From positions 1,364,001 through 1,428,000 of the forward strand of contig JBLWXV010000002.1 in assembly GCA_048267245.1 (NCBI GenBank): DNA of 64,000 nucleotides. The letters are read 5' to 3'. Below the pieces are notes generated by a model, which was not told the DNA's origin, did not search any database, and worked only from the letters and a program-made list of their open reading frames with translations. Numbering within the stretch: position 1 is the first letter of the stretch; the number at the start of each line of letters is the position of its first letter. Below are positions 24,925 through 34,800 of the stretch, one piece after another. The position numbers were made by a program, and so were the translations under genes. This stretch comes from JBLWXV01 sp048267245 (GTDB lineage: Bacteria > Bdellovibrionota > Bacteriovoracia > Bacteriovoracales > Bacteriovoracaceae).

Positions 24925-25570
24925 GAATGGGCCCAAGAGCGGTGACTTCAAACTTGCCGCTTGCCACATTGGAGAGACCGAGGCTTGAGAGAGCTTCAAA
25001 GGGTCTTGGGGGATCAACGGGAAATTTGACCTTGCCAGTGAGGCGGATGCCTTTATTTTCTAGGGTGAAGAGCGAGAAGCGCCCCTTACCAGTGATTTGG
25101 TGAGTGCCCGCTGGCAAAAAGGCCGAGTGGTTATCCCAGTAGATGATGGGGCAGTTGCTCACCTTGAGAAAACTCATGGACTCACCCACGATTGCCCACT
25201 CATGTTCGCGCCTGCCCCCAGTAAAGCCTAGTAGCTTAATAGGAAGGGGAAGTTCTTCAATTAGTTCGAGTGCAAGGGCAAAATCGCTCTTGTCTTTATC
25301 CTCTGGATAGCGCACATCTAGGGCGCGCGGTCGACTTTTGGCAGAGTCGCCATCTCCAAGACTCAATGAGCGCGTAGAGGGATAGAGACCTTTAAAGTCT
25401 AGTCCGCCATCGATATAGAAGCATGGCCACTTCTCTAAATTTGGTTGAATGGGCTGAGAGAGGGCGAGGGGGCCGACAAATTTTACGCCAGGGAGTGTCG
25501 TGACCTCTTGAGTAAGAAACGCCAAAAATGTGTTTAATCTTTGATTATGTAGTAGGTCTGAATGTTCCAT
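24881..25570 (-). CDS. Thiamine pyrophosphokinase-like protein
   Basis: About 229 residues. The family transfers pyrophosphate from ATP to thiamine to make TPP. The diagnostic parts are CFYIDGGLDF, SLGDGDS (ATP/Mg binding), RYPEDKDKSDFALALEL (the KDxTDxxxAL motif, with S in place of T) and LLGFTGGRREHEWAIVGE (GxxGxRxDHxxxN). The C-terminal part (GKGRFSLFTL) fits the TPK substrate-binding domain. I use ATG 25570, preceded by AGGA; the 12-codon extension to 25606 lacks support. Its first 9 bases overlap those of the divergent gene at 25562, and its end overlaps the acylase gene. The DH of the last motif is EH here, a small departure. Confidence 0.8.
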   Translation of the reverse strand: MEHSDLLHNQRLNTFLAFLTQEVTTLPGVKFVGPLALSQPIQPNLEKWPCFYIDGGLDFKGLYPSTRSLSLGDGDSAKSRPRALDVRYPEDKDKSDFALALELIEELPLPIKLLGFTGGRREHEWAIVGESMSFLKVSNCPIIYWDNHSAFLPAGTHQITGKGRFSLFTLENKGIRLTGKVKFPVDPPRPFEALSSLGLSNVASGKFEVTALGPILISWAEGSALSFSH

Positions 25571-26242
25571 CGTTATTATCCTAGCGAGATCTCCTTTGCT
25601 TCGCAAAGGCTAGAAAAGCTTAAGTCTAAGCACTCTGTTGAGCAATATCCCTTTGAAGAATGTGGTTACAAAGTAGAACTCATCAGTGAAGGCGGTCGTC
25701 TTCAGGACATCAAGCTCATCTTGTCACCCGAACTTGTGGGTGATGATTTTCTACTTGGTCACTGGCTTGCCCAGCGCGAACTTATGCGCGGTAGGGGGCT
25801 TTTAGAGCTCTCGAAGCTCTCTTTTAGAGAGTGGGAGAGCTTTTTTCGCGACTATAATCACCAATTGACTGTGGCCGAGAGTGACATTTCTCGCTGTGAA
25901 GAGCTTCATCAGCGCTTAAGTGAACAGCTTGTAGAGGAAATTTTTAACCATGCCTGGGACTTAGCGATCCAGGATCTTCCCAAGCGCAGTGGGGTGCGGT
26001 GGAGTGATGATCTCGCATGGTTGGGAAGTGTGCTCGAGCGTTTCTTTCTTGAGATTGGGGCCCGAGAAGCCCATCTGAAGCTTCTTAGTTGGCGATCACT
26101 CTCAGAATTTCCCCTCGATATGTCTCTCACTCTTGGCCATTCCAAAGCAGGATTTCTCTCTGAGGGAATCCTCTTGGCGCTAAAAAATTTCCTCTCGAGC
26201 GCCCTAGGGCAGACAAAAGAGATCAAACTGGTTGCCGAGTAA
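25562..26242 (+). CDS. Hypothetical protein, 226 residues
   Basis: I do not recognise the family. It has no signal peptide or membrane helix. It is helical and acidic in the centre (SELVGDDFLLGHWLAQRELM in outline, then RLSEQLVEEIFNHAWDLA). The region at 160-215 is rich in Leu and Ser. The start codon overlaps the start region of the divergent TPK gene by 9 bp, which is unusual; no other start codon lies close. The ribosome binding site is weak (TAGG). It precedes the cytochrome c gene by 54 bp on the same strand, so a shared transcript is possible. Confidence 0.6.
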   Translation: MFHRYYPSEISFASQRLEKLKSKHSVEQYPFEECGYKVELISEGGRLQDIKLILSPELVGDDFLLGHWLAQRELMRGRGLLELSKLSFREWESFFRDYNHQLTVAESDISRCEELHQRLSEQLVEEIFNHAWDLAIQDLPKRSGVRWSDDLAWLGSVLERFFLEIGAREAHLKLLSWRSLSEFPLDMSLTLGHSKAGFLSEGILLALKNFLSSALGQTKEIKLVAE

Positions 26243-26296
26243 GTGATTCAAAGGGTAATATTTGCTGAAACCAAAATGATTTGAGTTAGGAGTCCC

Positions 26297-26599
26297 ATGA
26301 TTAAGTATCTCATGCCTTTTGTTTTAGGACTGAGCTTTAGCTCTGTAATGGCCCAAGACGCAGCTCGCGGGCAGACAATCTACAACACTTGTATCCAGTG
26401 CCACGGTGAAAAAGGCGAGGGCAATGCAGATATGAAGGCCCCTCGAATTGGTGGACAACACGCTTGGTATATCGAATCTTCAATTAAAATGTTCAAAAGT
26501 GGCGAGCGTAAGAACCCAACGATGCTTCCCTTTATCAAAAATTTAAACGACACAGATATCGCTGACGTTGCAGCCTACGTGTCTACTCTTGCTAATTAA
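26297..26599 (+). CDS. Small periplasmic class I cytochrome c
   Basis: A 100-residue electron carrier. The signal peptide covers residues 1-19 (MIKYLMPFVLGLSFSSVMA). The heme motif CIQCH gives C32, C35 and H36, and M76 in NPTMLPF is the likely sixth ligand. The closing helix DIADVAAYVSTLAN is typical of cytochrome c class I, similar to c4/c5-type single domains. Its maturation would use the ResB-CcsA system encoded at 16.9-20.2 kb. The ribosome binding site TTAGGAGT is strong. The redox partner is not evident in the window. Confidence 0.93.
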   Translation: MIKYLMPFVLGLSFSSVMAQDAARGQTIYNTCIQCHGEKGEGNADMKAPRIGGQHAWYIESSIKMFKSGERKNPTMLPFIKNLNDTDIADVAAYVSTLAN

Positions 26600-26647
26600 C
26601 CTCTTAATATTACAGAGCTTACCTGCAGATTTGCACGGGAGATGTCA

Positions 26648-27088
26648 ATGGATCTGACGTTTAAAAGGGCCACGAAAGAGAAAGATTATAAGGCTATCTT
26701 CGATTACAACATCGATGCCTTTAGCGATACGCCAGATTTCAACTGGAATTACGACGAATTAAAGAAAGAAGTTAAAGAGGGCTGGGAACTCTACGGCGTG
26801 TACGCCGAGGGCGAAGTCGTGGCCGCTCTTTTTCTTTGTGAGCAAGATGGTGGCTTAATGTCAAAGAATACCGCCATTAAGATCATGCATCAGGGGAGTG
26901 GCTACTCCCACCAAATCAAAGAATTTATCGAGGAAGAGGCCCGTGATCGTGGTCTCGAGCGCGTCCTCCACTACTGTCGCATCGACAATTTCCGCATGTA
27001 TTCTCTCAATGAGTCTCATGGCTACAAGAAAACGGCAAAGAAGATCGATGACGGACAAGTGGTAGAATGGGTTAAGGAATTGCATTAG
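26648..27088 (+). CDS. GNAT-family acetyltransferase-like protein
   Basis: About 146 residues. The layout follows GNAT folds: an N-terminal strand-helix (LTFKRATKEKDYKAIFDYNI), strands around ELYGVYAEGEVVAALFL, the acetyl-CoA loop GSGYSHQIKEFIEEEARDRG (a degenerate QxxGxG/A), and a final strand-helix with VLHYCRIDNFRMYSLNESHG followed by YKKT. The last part, NxxSxxLNExxGY-like, is characteristic. ATG 26648 lies six bases after GGGAG and is preferred to 26642. The substrate is unknown. It forms a plus-strand run with the cytochrome gene, 48 bp apart. Confidence 0.7.
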   Translation: MDLTFKRATKEKDYKAIFDYNIDAFSDTPDFNWNYDELKKEVKEGWELYGVYAEGEVVAALFLCEQDGGLMSKNTAIKIMHQGSGYSHQIKEFIEEEARDRGLERVLHYCRIDNFRMYSLNESHGYKKTAKKIDDGQVVEWVKELH

Positions 27089-27164
27089 TGCTGACGATAG
27101 GTTTATCGTATTAAATGAGACATAGGATTTTTTTAAAAATATTAACGAAGTTTTATTTTACGGC

Positions 27165-27194
27165 CTGACAATAATAGAAAATTTCATTCATAAT
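27165..27194 (+). promoter_or_regulatory. Promoter of the histone-SWIB gene
   Basis: CTGACA (27165-27170) and CATAAT (27189-27194) are 18 bp apart within an AT-rich stretch, a good sigma-70 match. The start site would be near 27201, giving a leader of about 20 nt that contains GGAGG. Confidence 0.5.
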
Positions 27195-27221
27195 TTTCTT
27201 GTAACCTAAATGGAGGACACC

Positions 27222-27797
27222 ATGGCTAAGAAAGCAACGAAGAAGGCACCTGCTAAGAAAGCTGCCAAGAAGACAACTAAGAAAGTAGCTAAGAAAGCAA
27301 CTGCTAAGAAAGCAACTGCTAAAAAAGCAACTGCAAAAAAAGCTGCTAAGAAAGCAACAAAGAAAGTAGCTAAGAAAGCTGCTAAAAAAGCTACAGCTAA
27401 GAAAGCGACTAAGAAAGTAGCCGCTAAAAAAGCTACAGCTAAGAAAGCAACTAAGAAAGTAGCTGCTAAAAAAGCTACAGCTAAGAAAGCTACAAAGAAA
27501 GCTGCTCCTAAGAAAGCCGCTAAGCCAGCTAAGAAAGCTACTAAAAGAAAGCCAAACGCTGCTTTTATGAAGCCACTTAAGCCATCTGCTACACTTTCAG
27601 CTGTAATTGGATCAAATCCAGTTCCACGCACTGAAGCTGTTAAGAAAATCTGGGATTACATCAGAAAGCACAATCTTCAGAACCCAAAGAACAAGAGAAA
27701 TATCCTTTCTGACGACAAACTTCGTCCACTTTTCGGCAAAGCTGAAATCACGATGTTTGAACTTGCCGGTATCCTCGGTAAGCACCTTAGCGAATAA
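27222..27797 (+). CDS. Histone H1-like Lys/Ala-rich protein fused to a SWIB domain
   Basis: 191 residues in two parts. Residues 1-110 are almost only K, A, T and V in imperfect repeats (AKKATKKVAAKKATAKKATK-like), resembling the C-terminal tail of eukaryotic histone H1 and bacterial AlgR3/Hc-type proteins; this part should bind DNA without sequence preference. Residues 115-191 are a SWIB/MDM2 domain (KPLKPSATLSAVIG, VKKIWDYIRKHNLQ, SDDKLRPLFGKAEITMFE, GILGKHLSE). The start is ATG 27222 with GGAGG 7 bases upstream; the in-frame ATG at 27210 overlaps that site. The gene has its own promoter and a strong terminator, suggesting an abundant monocistronic product acting on the nucleoid. Confidence 0.92.
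   Translation: MAKKATKKAPAKKAAKKTTKKVAKKATAKKATAKKATAKKAAKKATKKVAKKAAKKATAKKATKKVAAKKATAKKATKKVAAKKATAKKATKKAAPKKAAKPAKKATKRKPNAAFMKPLKPSATLSAVIGSNPVPRTEAVKKIWDYIRKHNLQNPKNKRNILSDDKLRPLFGKAEITMFELAGILGKHLSE
27228..27545 (+). repeat. Imperfect short tandem repeats encoding KKAT/KKVA units
   Basis: Units of about 12-15 bp around GCTAAGAAAGCAACT recur through this stretch and encode the basic tail. Such repeats allow slippage and length variation between strains. Confidence 0.8.
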
Positions 27798-27820
27798 GCC
27801 CTAGGGTTTAAATGATAAGG

Positions 27821-27851
27821 AAGGGGCAAGTTATCTTGCCCCTTTTTTTTT
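27821..27851 (+). terminator. Intrinsic terminator of the histone-SWIB gene
   Basis: AAGGGGCAAG (27821-27830) pairs perfectly with CTTGCCCCTT (27835-27844) around TTAT, followed by seven further T residues. Confidence 0.95.
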
Positions 27852-27856
27852 GCCAA

Positions 27857-29050
27857 TTATTTGATGGGGCGAAATTTCTTTAAAGCAGAATGCTTGAGAT
27901 AGACTTCATCAGAGATAGACCCCTTCATTTTCGAGATCAGAATCAAATCATCGCAGTAGCGGGTGGGGTTGCCGCGCGGGTATTCAGAAAGGCCAGCTAG
28001 GTAATTGTGGCACTCCTTAATATAGTAGTCGGTATACTCGGGAAAGTAAGTCAGGAAGGCCTCTGTGAGCGTTCTGCGCAGTCTTACGTCGGTTGCACCA
28101 AAGCTCTCATCTGGTAGTCTTGTGTGCTTTTTTAGAGCTTGAAGCACGCTTTGGCGTCTTGAGACGTCAGCGCCAAGGGACTTGAGATTATTCCAAGCAA
28201 GATTAAAGATTTCTCCCTCCCTAGGCCCGCTGAGAAGGTAGTAGGTCAGAAAGTAATCTCGCTCTGGGAGAGTGAGGATATTGAAAGTTCTTCTTATTAG
28301 GTAGGTTGCGGCAAGTGTCTGCATCTGATCGTTGATTGGGTCTAATTTTAGACCCTGGGCCATTTCCATCAGGCAAGCGGGTGAACCTAGAGGATTTAAT
28401 GAGAGTGCCGGAGCTTTGGAATTCTGCCTTAACTGTGTCATCGCCTCACTAAGGGCCAACTTTGAGAGCTCAGCTTTAATATCCTCACGAGCACAAAACT
28501 CTTTGGAGAATTCTCCATTGGCAATTTGCTTAACTAGGGCCGCCTTAAAGCTTTGTAGCTCAGCGGAGGGCTTTTGGAACTTTGAATTAATGAGTTTTAC
28601 CAGAAAGAGATTAAAGTTTGGATTCTCGCTTGAAGTTGCAATATAGAGCCTAGCGCGCTCTAGACAGTCTTTTTCGCCTTTTTCAAAGCAGTCGTTGAAA
28701 TAGGCGCGGGCAAAGTCAGAGCGCTTGAGGGCAAAGTAGTCATCACTCTTTAGCGCCGGCCATGTGGCAATGCTTTGAATTTGATCAAAAGAAGCGTGAG
28801 CGATGGGTCTGTAATTTTGCGCCTCCGAGATCGCTAGTAGCGCCATTTGAGAGAGCATCTCACGCCAAGTCTTATCTCTTTGGCTGGGTCTAATATCGTG
28901 GGCATGGGCCAGGAATTCGCGAGTATTTTTTTCTTTAACAAGTACTTCGAGGTCGGCCATCTCATAGCCGCGGGCCATTGATGGCAGGGCAGGGGTGAGC
29001 GCGCTCACCACAATGCCAACTATTTGAAAAAGAAGTCTTTTTTGACCCAT
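27857..29050 (-). CDS. Secreted hypothetical protein, 397 residues
   Basis: A signal peptide covers about residues 1-26 (LLFQIVGIVVSALTPALPSMA). The mature protein is mainly helical, with paired cysteines (FNDCFEKGEKDCLERARLY, FCAREDIK, SPACLMEM, KECHNY, YCDDL) that may form disulfides. The arrangement of helices resembles repeat-helical proteins, but no TPR consensus is clear. It ends 6 bp beyond the converging terminator of the histone-SWIB gene. The 118-bp space to the divergent 846-residue gene should hold both promoters; none is obvious. Unknown function. Confidence 0.7.
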   Translation of the reverse strand: MGQKRLLFQIVGIVVSALTPALPSMARGYEMADLEVLVKEKNTREFLAHAHDIRPSQRDKTWREMLSQMALLAISEAQNYRPIAHASFDQIQSIATWPALKSDDYFALKRSDFARAYFNDCFEKGEKDCLERARLYIATSSENPNFNLFLVKLINSKFQKPSAELQSFKAALVKQIANGEFSKEFCAREDIKAELSKLALSEAMTQLRQNSKAPALSLNPLGSPACLMEMAQGLKLDPINDQMQTLAATYLIRRTFNILTLPERDYFLTYYLLSGPREGEIFNLAWNNLKSLGADVSRRQSVLQALKKHTRLPDESFGATDVRLRRTLTEAFLTYFPEYTDYYIKECHNYLAGLSEYPRGNPTRYCDDLILISKMKGSISDEVYLKHSALKKFRPIK

Positions 29051-29168
29051 AGAATTAGTCTAAGGGGCCCGAGAATCTTCGTCAAACCAAAGCTTTTAAA
29101 AACTCTATCTTAAAGGTTTAGTAATTTCTGTCGATAAGGATGCTGAACCCTATTTATTGGAAGGATTT

Positions 29169-31709
29169 TTGAAAGAGCGAACCTCTTTTCTTAAAAATGC
29201 TACGGTCATTGCTCGCCACTTATTGTTGGCGTACGTCGTGGTCTTTGCTTGGAGTGCCAGCGCCGAGGAGCGGGCCACACCTCTTTGCAATGGATTGTCT
29301 GGTTTACCTCAACTCAAAATTTCCATGGATTCTCTTAAAGCCTGTGCAGATATGGATGAGGATACTTTCGAAGATCCTACCCATGAGAGCTATTGTAGAT
29401 GTCAGCAGAAGGTTTTTGGCCTGATCCGAAATAGCGCTAGGCCGGCTGAACTCAGTAAGGAGCGCGCCTTAATCGTCTCTAGCGACGTGTTTAAGAGAGG
29501 CTTTGAGGAACATATTTCTATTTTTAGTGAGATTAATCGCTATGAGGGGCTCTATCAGCTTGAAGGAGCAGAGAGCTTTAATTGTCACTTGGCAAGGGAG
29601 TCAAAGGCCATTGCTGAGTCTTGTGGCAAGTCAGCTGACTTAGATTCCTACCTGTTGAGAGTACTTGAGGACTACGACTCTGAGTCTCTCGCAAAGACCA
29701 AGGGCTCCCAATCGGCCTTTGATAGACTCTTTAGTGTTCAATCGATGAAAATGAACGAGCTCTCGGGCAATCGCCCATTTTCTTGTATGTCACCTACTGA
29801 TGGCAACAATTGGATCATGGCCGCTTTTGAGCTCTTATTTGATAATTCAAGAGCTCTCATCCTTGAGAATAAAGACCGATTTATCAATTCTCCCTCTATG
29901 GCCCTGAGAGAGATATTTACCAAGCTCGCTGCAGATCTTCCTGAAGCGAAAGACTATGTAAAATTCATTAATGCCCATCCTGTTGTAAATTTATTAGATT
30001 CTGACACAGAGGCAACAAGGGCCCTCGTTGATTGGATTGAAAAGAACCCAGAGACAAAATTAAGTGAAGCTTTCAACCCAGATTCAGGCTCTGGTTTAGC
30101 TAAGGCGCAGACCAATCTCTTCCAAAAGCGCTGTCATGAATCTTTAAGCTCCATCAGTGCAGGTGTGAGCGAAAGTGTTTGTGGTGAAAAGGTTTTTAAA
30201 ATAAAGCCTGTGGAGCCAACTTACTTTTCTAAGTTTGCACACGACGAACAAATTGAAAACGGACTACTTCGGGCCGAGGCTTTTGCGGAACTTTATTGTC
30301 GCGAAGAAGTCGCCGGGGATAAGAGCGAAAATAAATTTGAAATTGAAATTGAATCAGAGAAAGCTACGGGTTTATCTGGAATCACTTCTGATATGGCCTC
30401 TGAATCTGTCTGTTCTTCAGTATGCGCAAAAGAGAGTCAGGATGGGGCCAATTGTGAACTTCACAGCTACGACGATCTGGCCCAGAAGGTCAAGAGCTCT
30501 GAATGTAGCGCCAGCATTTTTAGTTGCCTTGAGATAAAGGCCCTCGTTCGCGTCTATGAGCGAGAGGAGCAGACTAAGAAATCTCGCCTGGCCCGCGGCG
30601 CCGGTCCTAGTGAGTCGGTGACGACTTTTTCTAAGATCCTTGTCGATCAAGGTGTCTCTCAAGATGTGGTGACCTATGCTGGATCGCCGAGCTCGAGTCG
30701 AAGAGTTGAAGCAACTAAACCGAGTCGAGGAAATTCTAACTTTGAACAATCTGAAAATATCAGCGCCCGTGCGCCGCTAAAGCCTACAGAAGTTAAAGTA
30801 GATCAGTCCGGTGATAAGGCCTTTCAAGATTCGCTTGACGCTCTTGGTTCTCTGGCCGCCAAAAAGAAAGATCAAATTGAGCTAGGCCCTGAATCATACG
30901 CGAGCAACACAAAGACTGAAGCTCGCTCTGCAACGAGTGATCTGGTTGCCGATATACAGGCGCGTAAAAGAGATCAAGAAATTAAGAAATTAAGAAGCGC
31001 CATCGCTGACCTTGAAGAGATGGGTGGTAAAACTCGAGAAGATATCAGTAGCATCACAAATCCCCAAATTCCCTACCGTAGAGCAAATCAGATGGGTGAA
31101 GATCTTGGTGGCAATGAAAACTTTGATAGTCTCGCCTACGCTCCCAAATACAATCCAAGGGTCGCTCAAAATTCACGCATCCCATTTCCAGATTATGGCC
31201 AGGATGCCTATAGACCAGTTGATCCCAATTTCGTGAAGCGCGATCAAGCCTCAGTAAACCCAACACCAGGGCCAGAAACTCAAGCTAGTGTCTCAAATAC
31301 TCCGGGAACCAGTGGCCCAGGTGCGGCGCTAGTAGAGGGATCGGCCCCTTCGCGAGCTCCCGCCTCAGTGGCAGTGACGGCGAGTAGCGCTTCGGGAACG
31401 AGCGAGGCGGCCACTGCTAAATTGAGCTTTGCCGCCAGCGAACTCGATACTCTCAGTTCAGAGAAAATTCTAAGGGCCGGGCTACAAGATAAAGAAGAAT
31501 TTTTACTTGAAGTTGTCATGAGTAGCGGTCAAAAGAGTGTTCTCATTCCAGTGGTTAAGCGCACTGACAAGTCTGGCAAGGCCATGTGGGAGCCGCGCAT
31601 GACCGATGACAACCGCGATTATTTTGAACGCGTGTTAGAAATTCCTTTGTTTAAAGAATTTAAGCGCGACTTGATTGAAAAGCACTTCAATAGCAGTTCT
31701 GCTAATTAA
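29169..31709 (+). CDS. Large secreted hypothetical protein, about 846 residues
   Basis: A signal peptide spans about residues 13-31 (VIARHLLLAYVVVFAWSASA). The first 450 mature residues contain many cysteines in short loops (LKACADMDEDTF, YCRCQQKVFG, SVCSSVCAKESQDGANC), suggesting disulfide bonding. Residues 480-740 are low-complexity, rich in S, A, P and T (GPETQASVSNTPGTSGP), probably an extended linker. The last 100 residues are compact (GQKSVLIPVVKRTDKSG). The frame can start at TTG 29169, which has GGAAGG at a suitable distance; 29157 is also TTG. No family recognised. Similar architecture occurs in the large proteins at 40-46 kb. Confidence 0.65.
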   Translation: MKERTSFLKNATVIARHLLLAYVVVFAWSASAEERATPLCNGLSGLPQLKISMDSLKACADMDEDTFEDPTHESYCRCQQKVFGLIRNSARPAELSKERALIVSSDVFKRGFEEHISIFSEINRYEGLYQLEGAESFNCHLARESKAIAESCGKSADLDSYLLRVLEDYDSESLAKTKGSQSAFDRLFSVQSMKMNELSGNRPFSCMSPTDGNNWIMAAFELLFDNSRALILENKDRFINSPSMALREIFTKLAADLPEAKDYVKFINAHPVVNLLDSDTEATRALVDWIEKNPETKLSEAFNPDSGSGLAKAQTNLFQKRCHESLSSISAGVSESVCGEKVFKIKPVEPTYFSKFAHDEQIENGLLRAEAFAELYCREEVAGDKSENKFEIEIESEKATGLSGITSDMASESVCSSVCAKESQDGANCELHSYDDLAQKVKSSECSASIFSCLEIKALVRVYEREEQTKKSRLARGAGPSESVTTFSKILVDQGVSQDVVTYAGSPSSSRRVEATKPSRGNSNFEQSENISARAPLKPTEVKVDQSGDKAFQDSLDALGSLAAKKKDQIELGPESYASNTKTEARSATSDLVADIQARKRDQEIKKLRSAIADLEEMGGKTREDISSITNPQIPYRRANQMGEDLGGNENFDSLAYAPKYNPRVAQNSRIPFPDYGQDAYRPVDPNFVKRDQASVNPTPGPETQASVSNTPGTSGPGAALVEGSAPSRAPASVAVTASSASGTSEAATAKLSFAASELDTLSSEKILRAGLQDKEEFLLEVVMSSGQKSVLIPVVKRTDKSGKAMWEPRMTDDNRDYFERVLEIPLFKEFKRDLIEKHFNSSSAN

Positions 31710-31809
31710 AGAAAAATCAACATTTTAGCCTCAATTTCTCCACTCTAAATCGTAGACCCACAGTCACTGCTTCTGGTATGTTAGCTGCAGTTTATGAGGA
31801 GATGGCTGT

Positions 31810-34800
31810 ATGCGTAATTTACGACCCCTAGGTGGAGGCGAAGTGCCTCATTCAAGTCACAGTGAAGGACAATTTTCTTTCCTTCCAATATTTAAGACCA
31901 TTGAAATTCAAAATCAAATTCAAGTTATCTTTGATCAGGATTTTGCCTCTCTGTTGCTGGCATCTGAAGAGAAATTTGACTCTCAGGTAGAGGCCGAGCT
32001 CCTGGCCTACTATAGACTTAGTGACTCGGCCTATAGAGCTCAACTCGTTTTAAAAGGCGCCTCGCTTTTGGCCGCGTTCTTTCCCGATCAAAAGACTATT
32101 CGCCTGGCCAGTGCCAGACTCTCTGATGAGCTATTACTCGTTGAGGGAGTTCTCAGTGATCGCGCCAGTGAAAAAGAAATTGCCTTGAGAGAGAACTCTC
32201 AATTTATCGCCCTAAAAAATCACGCCGAAGAAATTGCCTCACTTGAGCGCACGAGTTTTCCAACTGTCAGTGAGCGCGTGACAAAGCTCTACGATCTTCC
32301 AGATCTCACTGATGAGAAGTATGCTCGCACCAGAGACGCCGCCGGCGACTTGGTGACGAAACTACTCTCTCACTTAAATGAGTATCGCCCAGTGCTCTTT
32401 GAGCGCTTTAGTGATTTTGGACTGGGTCTTACTGCTCAATTTGCACTCCTTCGCATTCACATGCTTAAGTTTCTCGCAATTCTTCCCTCTCTTGATCACG
32501 ATCAAACGGGATCAGAGGTTAAGCGCCTTTTAATTGAATCGATGAGAAGACTCTTGAGTGATTCAAAAAAGGCTTCGCTGCTAGGTAAGAAAGGAGATGA
32601 GAGGGCACTTCCAAATTCTATCTACTACGCCGTTATGGTGGCCCATACCCTTTCAAAGCTCATTCCTGCCGGTGCACTTGCGGGACTCGTTCGCACAAGT
32701 GTGCGCTTTATGGCCAAGAGATTTATTGCCGGTGAGAGCATTGAGCTTGCGGATCAAGTATTAAAAGAGCTAATGAACTCTGGCCGCGACGCCACTCTTG
32801 ATCAACTTGGTGAGTTGGTGGTGAGTGAGAAAGAGGCCGACACCTATGAGGCCCGAGTGCTTGAACTCATTCGCGGTCTTGGAGCGCATATTCCTAAGGG
32901 AAGTAAGAACTCTGCGGGCATTTTGCGCGCTCACGTGAGTATTAAGGTAAGTGCTTTGTGCTCTGACTTTAAACCGGAGGCGCTTGAGTATTCATACTCT
33001 CTCGTGGCCCCACGCTTAAAGAATATTCTTCTTGAAGCTAAGAAACATGAAGTCTTCATTAATATCGATGCCGAACACTACCACTACCGCGACATCGTTT
33101 TTGAAATTTATTCAAAGCTCCTTCTCGAAACCCCTGAGCTCGCCGATTATCAACAAACTGGTATCGTGATTCAGGCCTACTTGAGAGACGCCAGCACTCA
33201 CTTACTCGATATCGTTGAGCTCGCTAAGAAGCGCGGTCACACCATGCCAGTTCGCCTAGTGAAAGGGGCTTACTGGGATGCTGAGACGGTAGAAGCGCGT
33301 GCTCACGGTCACCTCGCTCCAGAATTTCTCAATAAAGAAGAGACTGATATTCACTTTAGACAATTAGTAGTGAAGATCTTTGAAAACTCACCTCACTTGC
33401 AACTGGGCCTTGCCTCACACAATTTTAGTGACCACTGCTTTGCTGAGGCCCTGCGCTCGGCCCACTTCCCACAGCTTCCAGAGATTGAGCATCAATGTCT
33501 ACACATGACCTATGAGGCGCTCTCTACTGCGCTGGCAAAAATGGGTTGGGCGGTAAGAAATTACGTTCCCGTTGGCAGTCTTCTGGTTGGGATGGCCTAC
33601 CTCGTGCGCCGTATTATGGAAAATAGCTCTCAAGTGGGCGTTCTCACAATCATGCGCTCGCATAAGAAGAAGGGAGTTATTCCAGCGGCCATTGATGTAC
33701 ACCAAGAAAAGAAGGCAAGTGGTGCGATTACTTTTGATGAATTTGAAGTTGGTCTCAACTCTTCCTTTGCTAACGTCGCCCCTGTGAGAACCTATCTTCA
33801 AGGGGAGCGCCAGTGGGTCGTGAATGCCTTTGAAGATTTTAAAGCAAGTGGACTCGGTCATCATTTTGATACCGGCAGAAAACTCTCGGGAGAGAAGTGG
33901 GAGATACTCTCATCTTCAGATCGCTCAATTCTAGTTGGAACTATTAATAGCGCTAGCACGCAAGATTGTGAGGCGGCGATTAAAGAAGTGAGTGATTCTT
34001 TTAATGAAGGGTCTTGGGCGACTATGCCGGCACTCTTTAGATCGCAAGTCCTTCAACGGGCCGCTCACCTCATGCTTGCTCGTCGCTCTGAACTCTCGGC
34101 GCTCATTAGCTATGAGGCCGGCAAGGCCATTGGTGAGTCTCTAGGAGATGTGGATGAAGCGATTGATTTTCTCTGCTTCTACGCCCGCGAAGAGGTGAGG
34201 CTTCACAAGCACAATTCAAAAGTACACGCTAGAGGTCCGATCGCCGTGATTGCACCGTGGAACTTCCCTTTGGCAATTCCCTGCGGAATGGTTGTTGGTG
34301 CCCTCGTTGCTGGCAATACTGTTATTTTAAAGTCTGCAGAGCAGACCCCACTCATTGCAGAAGCCCTCGTCTCTCTCCTTCATGAAGCCGGTATCCCGAC
34401 CAATGTTCTTATTCATCTTCCAGGTCTTGGAGAGACCATCGGTGATCAGCTCGTTAAAGATGCGCGCATCGCTGGTATCATCTTCACTGGCTCAAAAGCG
34501 GTGGGGCAAATCATTATGAAGAATGCCGCTTCAAGATTCTATACAAATGCCCTCACCGGGGAGAGTTACCCAGTGAAGGTGATTACCGAAATGGGTGGCA
34601 AGAATGCTATTATCGTCACCGCCAACGCTGAATTAGATGAGACAGTTGCCGGTATTCTCTACTCATCATTTGGTCACGCCGGACAAAAGTGTTCGGCCGC
34701 AAGCCGCGTGATTGTGCACCAATCAGTCAAAGATCGCCTGGCCACTCGTTTAAAAGAGGCCATCAGTGATTTGCAAGTGGGTGTCGCCTACGATTTTTCT

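Noticed and set aside
27206..27631. 141-codon minus-strand ORF rich in Ala, Phe, Leu and Val opposite the histone-like gene
   Set aside because: It is the mirror of the lysine/alanine repeat; the hydrophobic repeat is a by-product of AAG/GCT codons.
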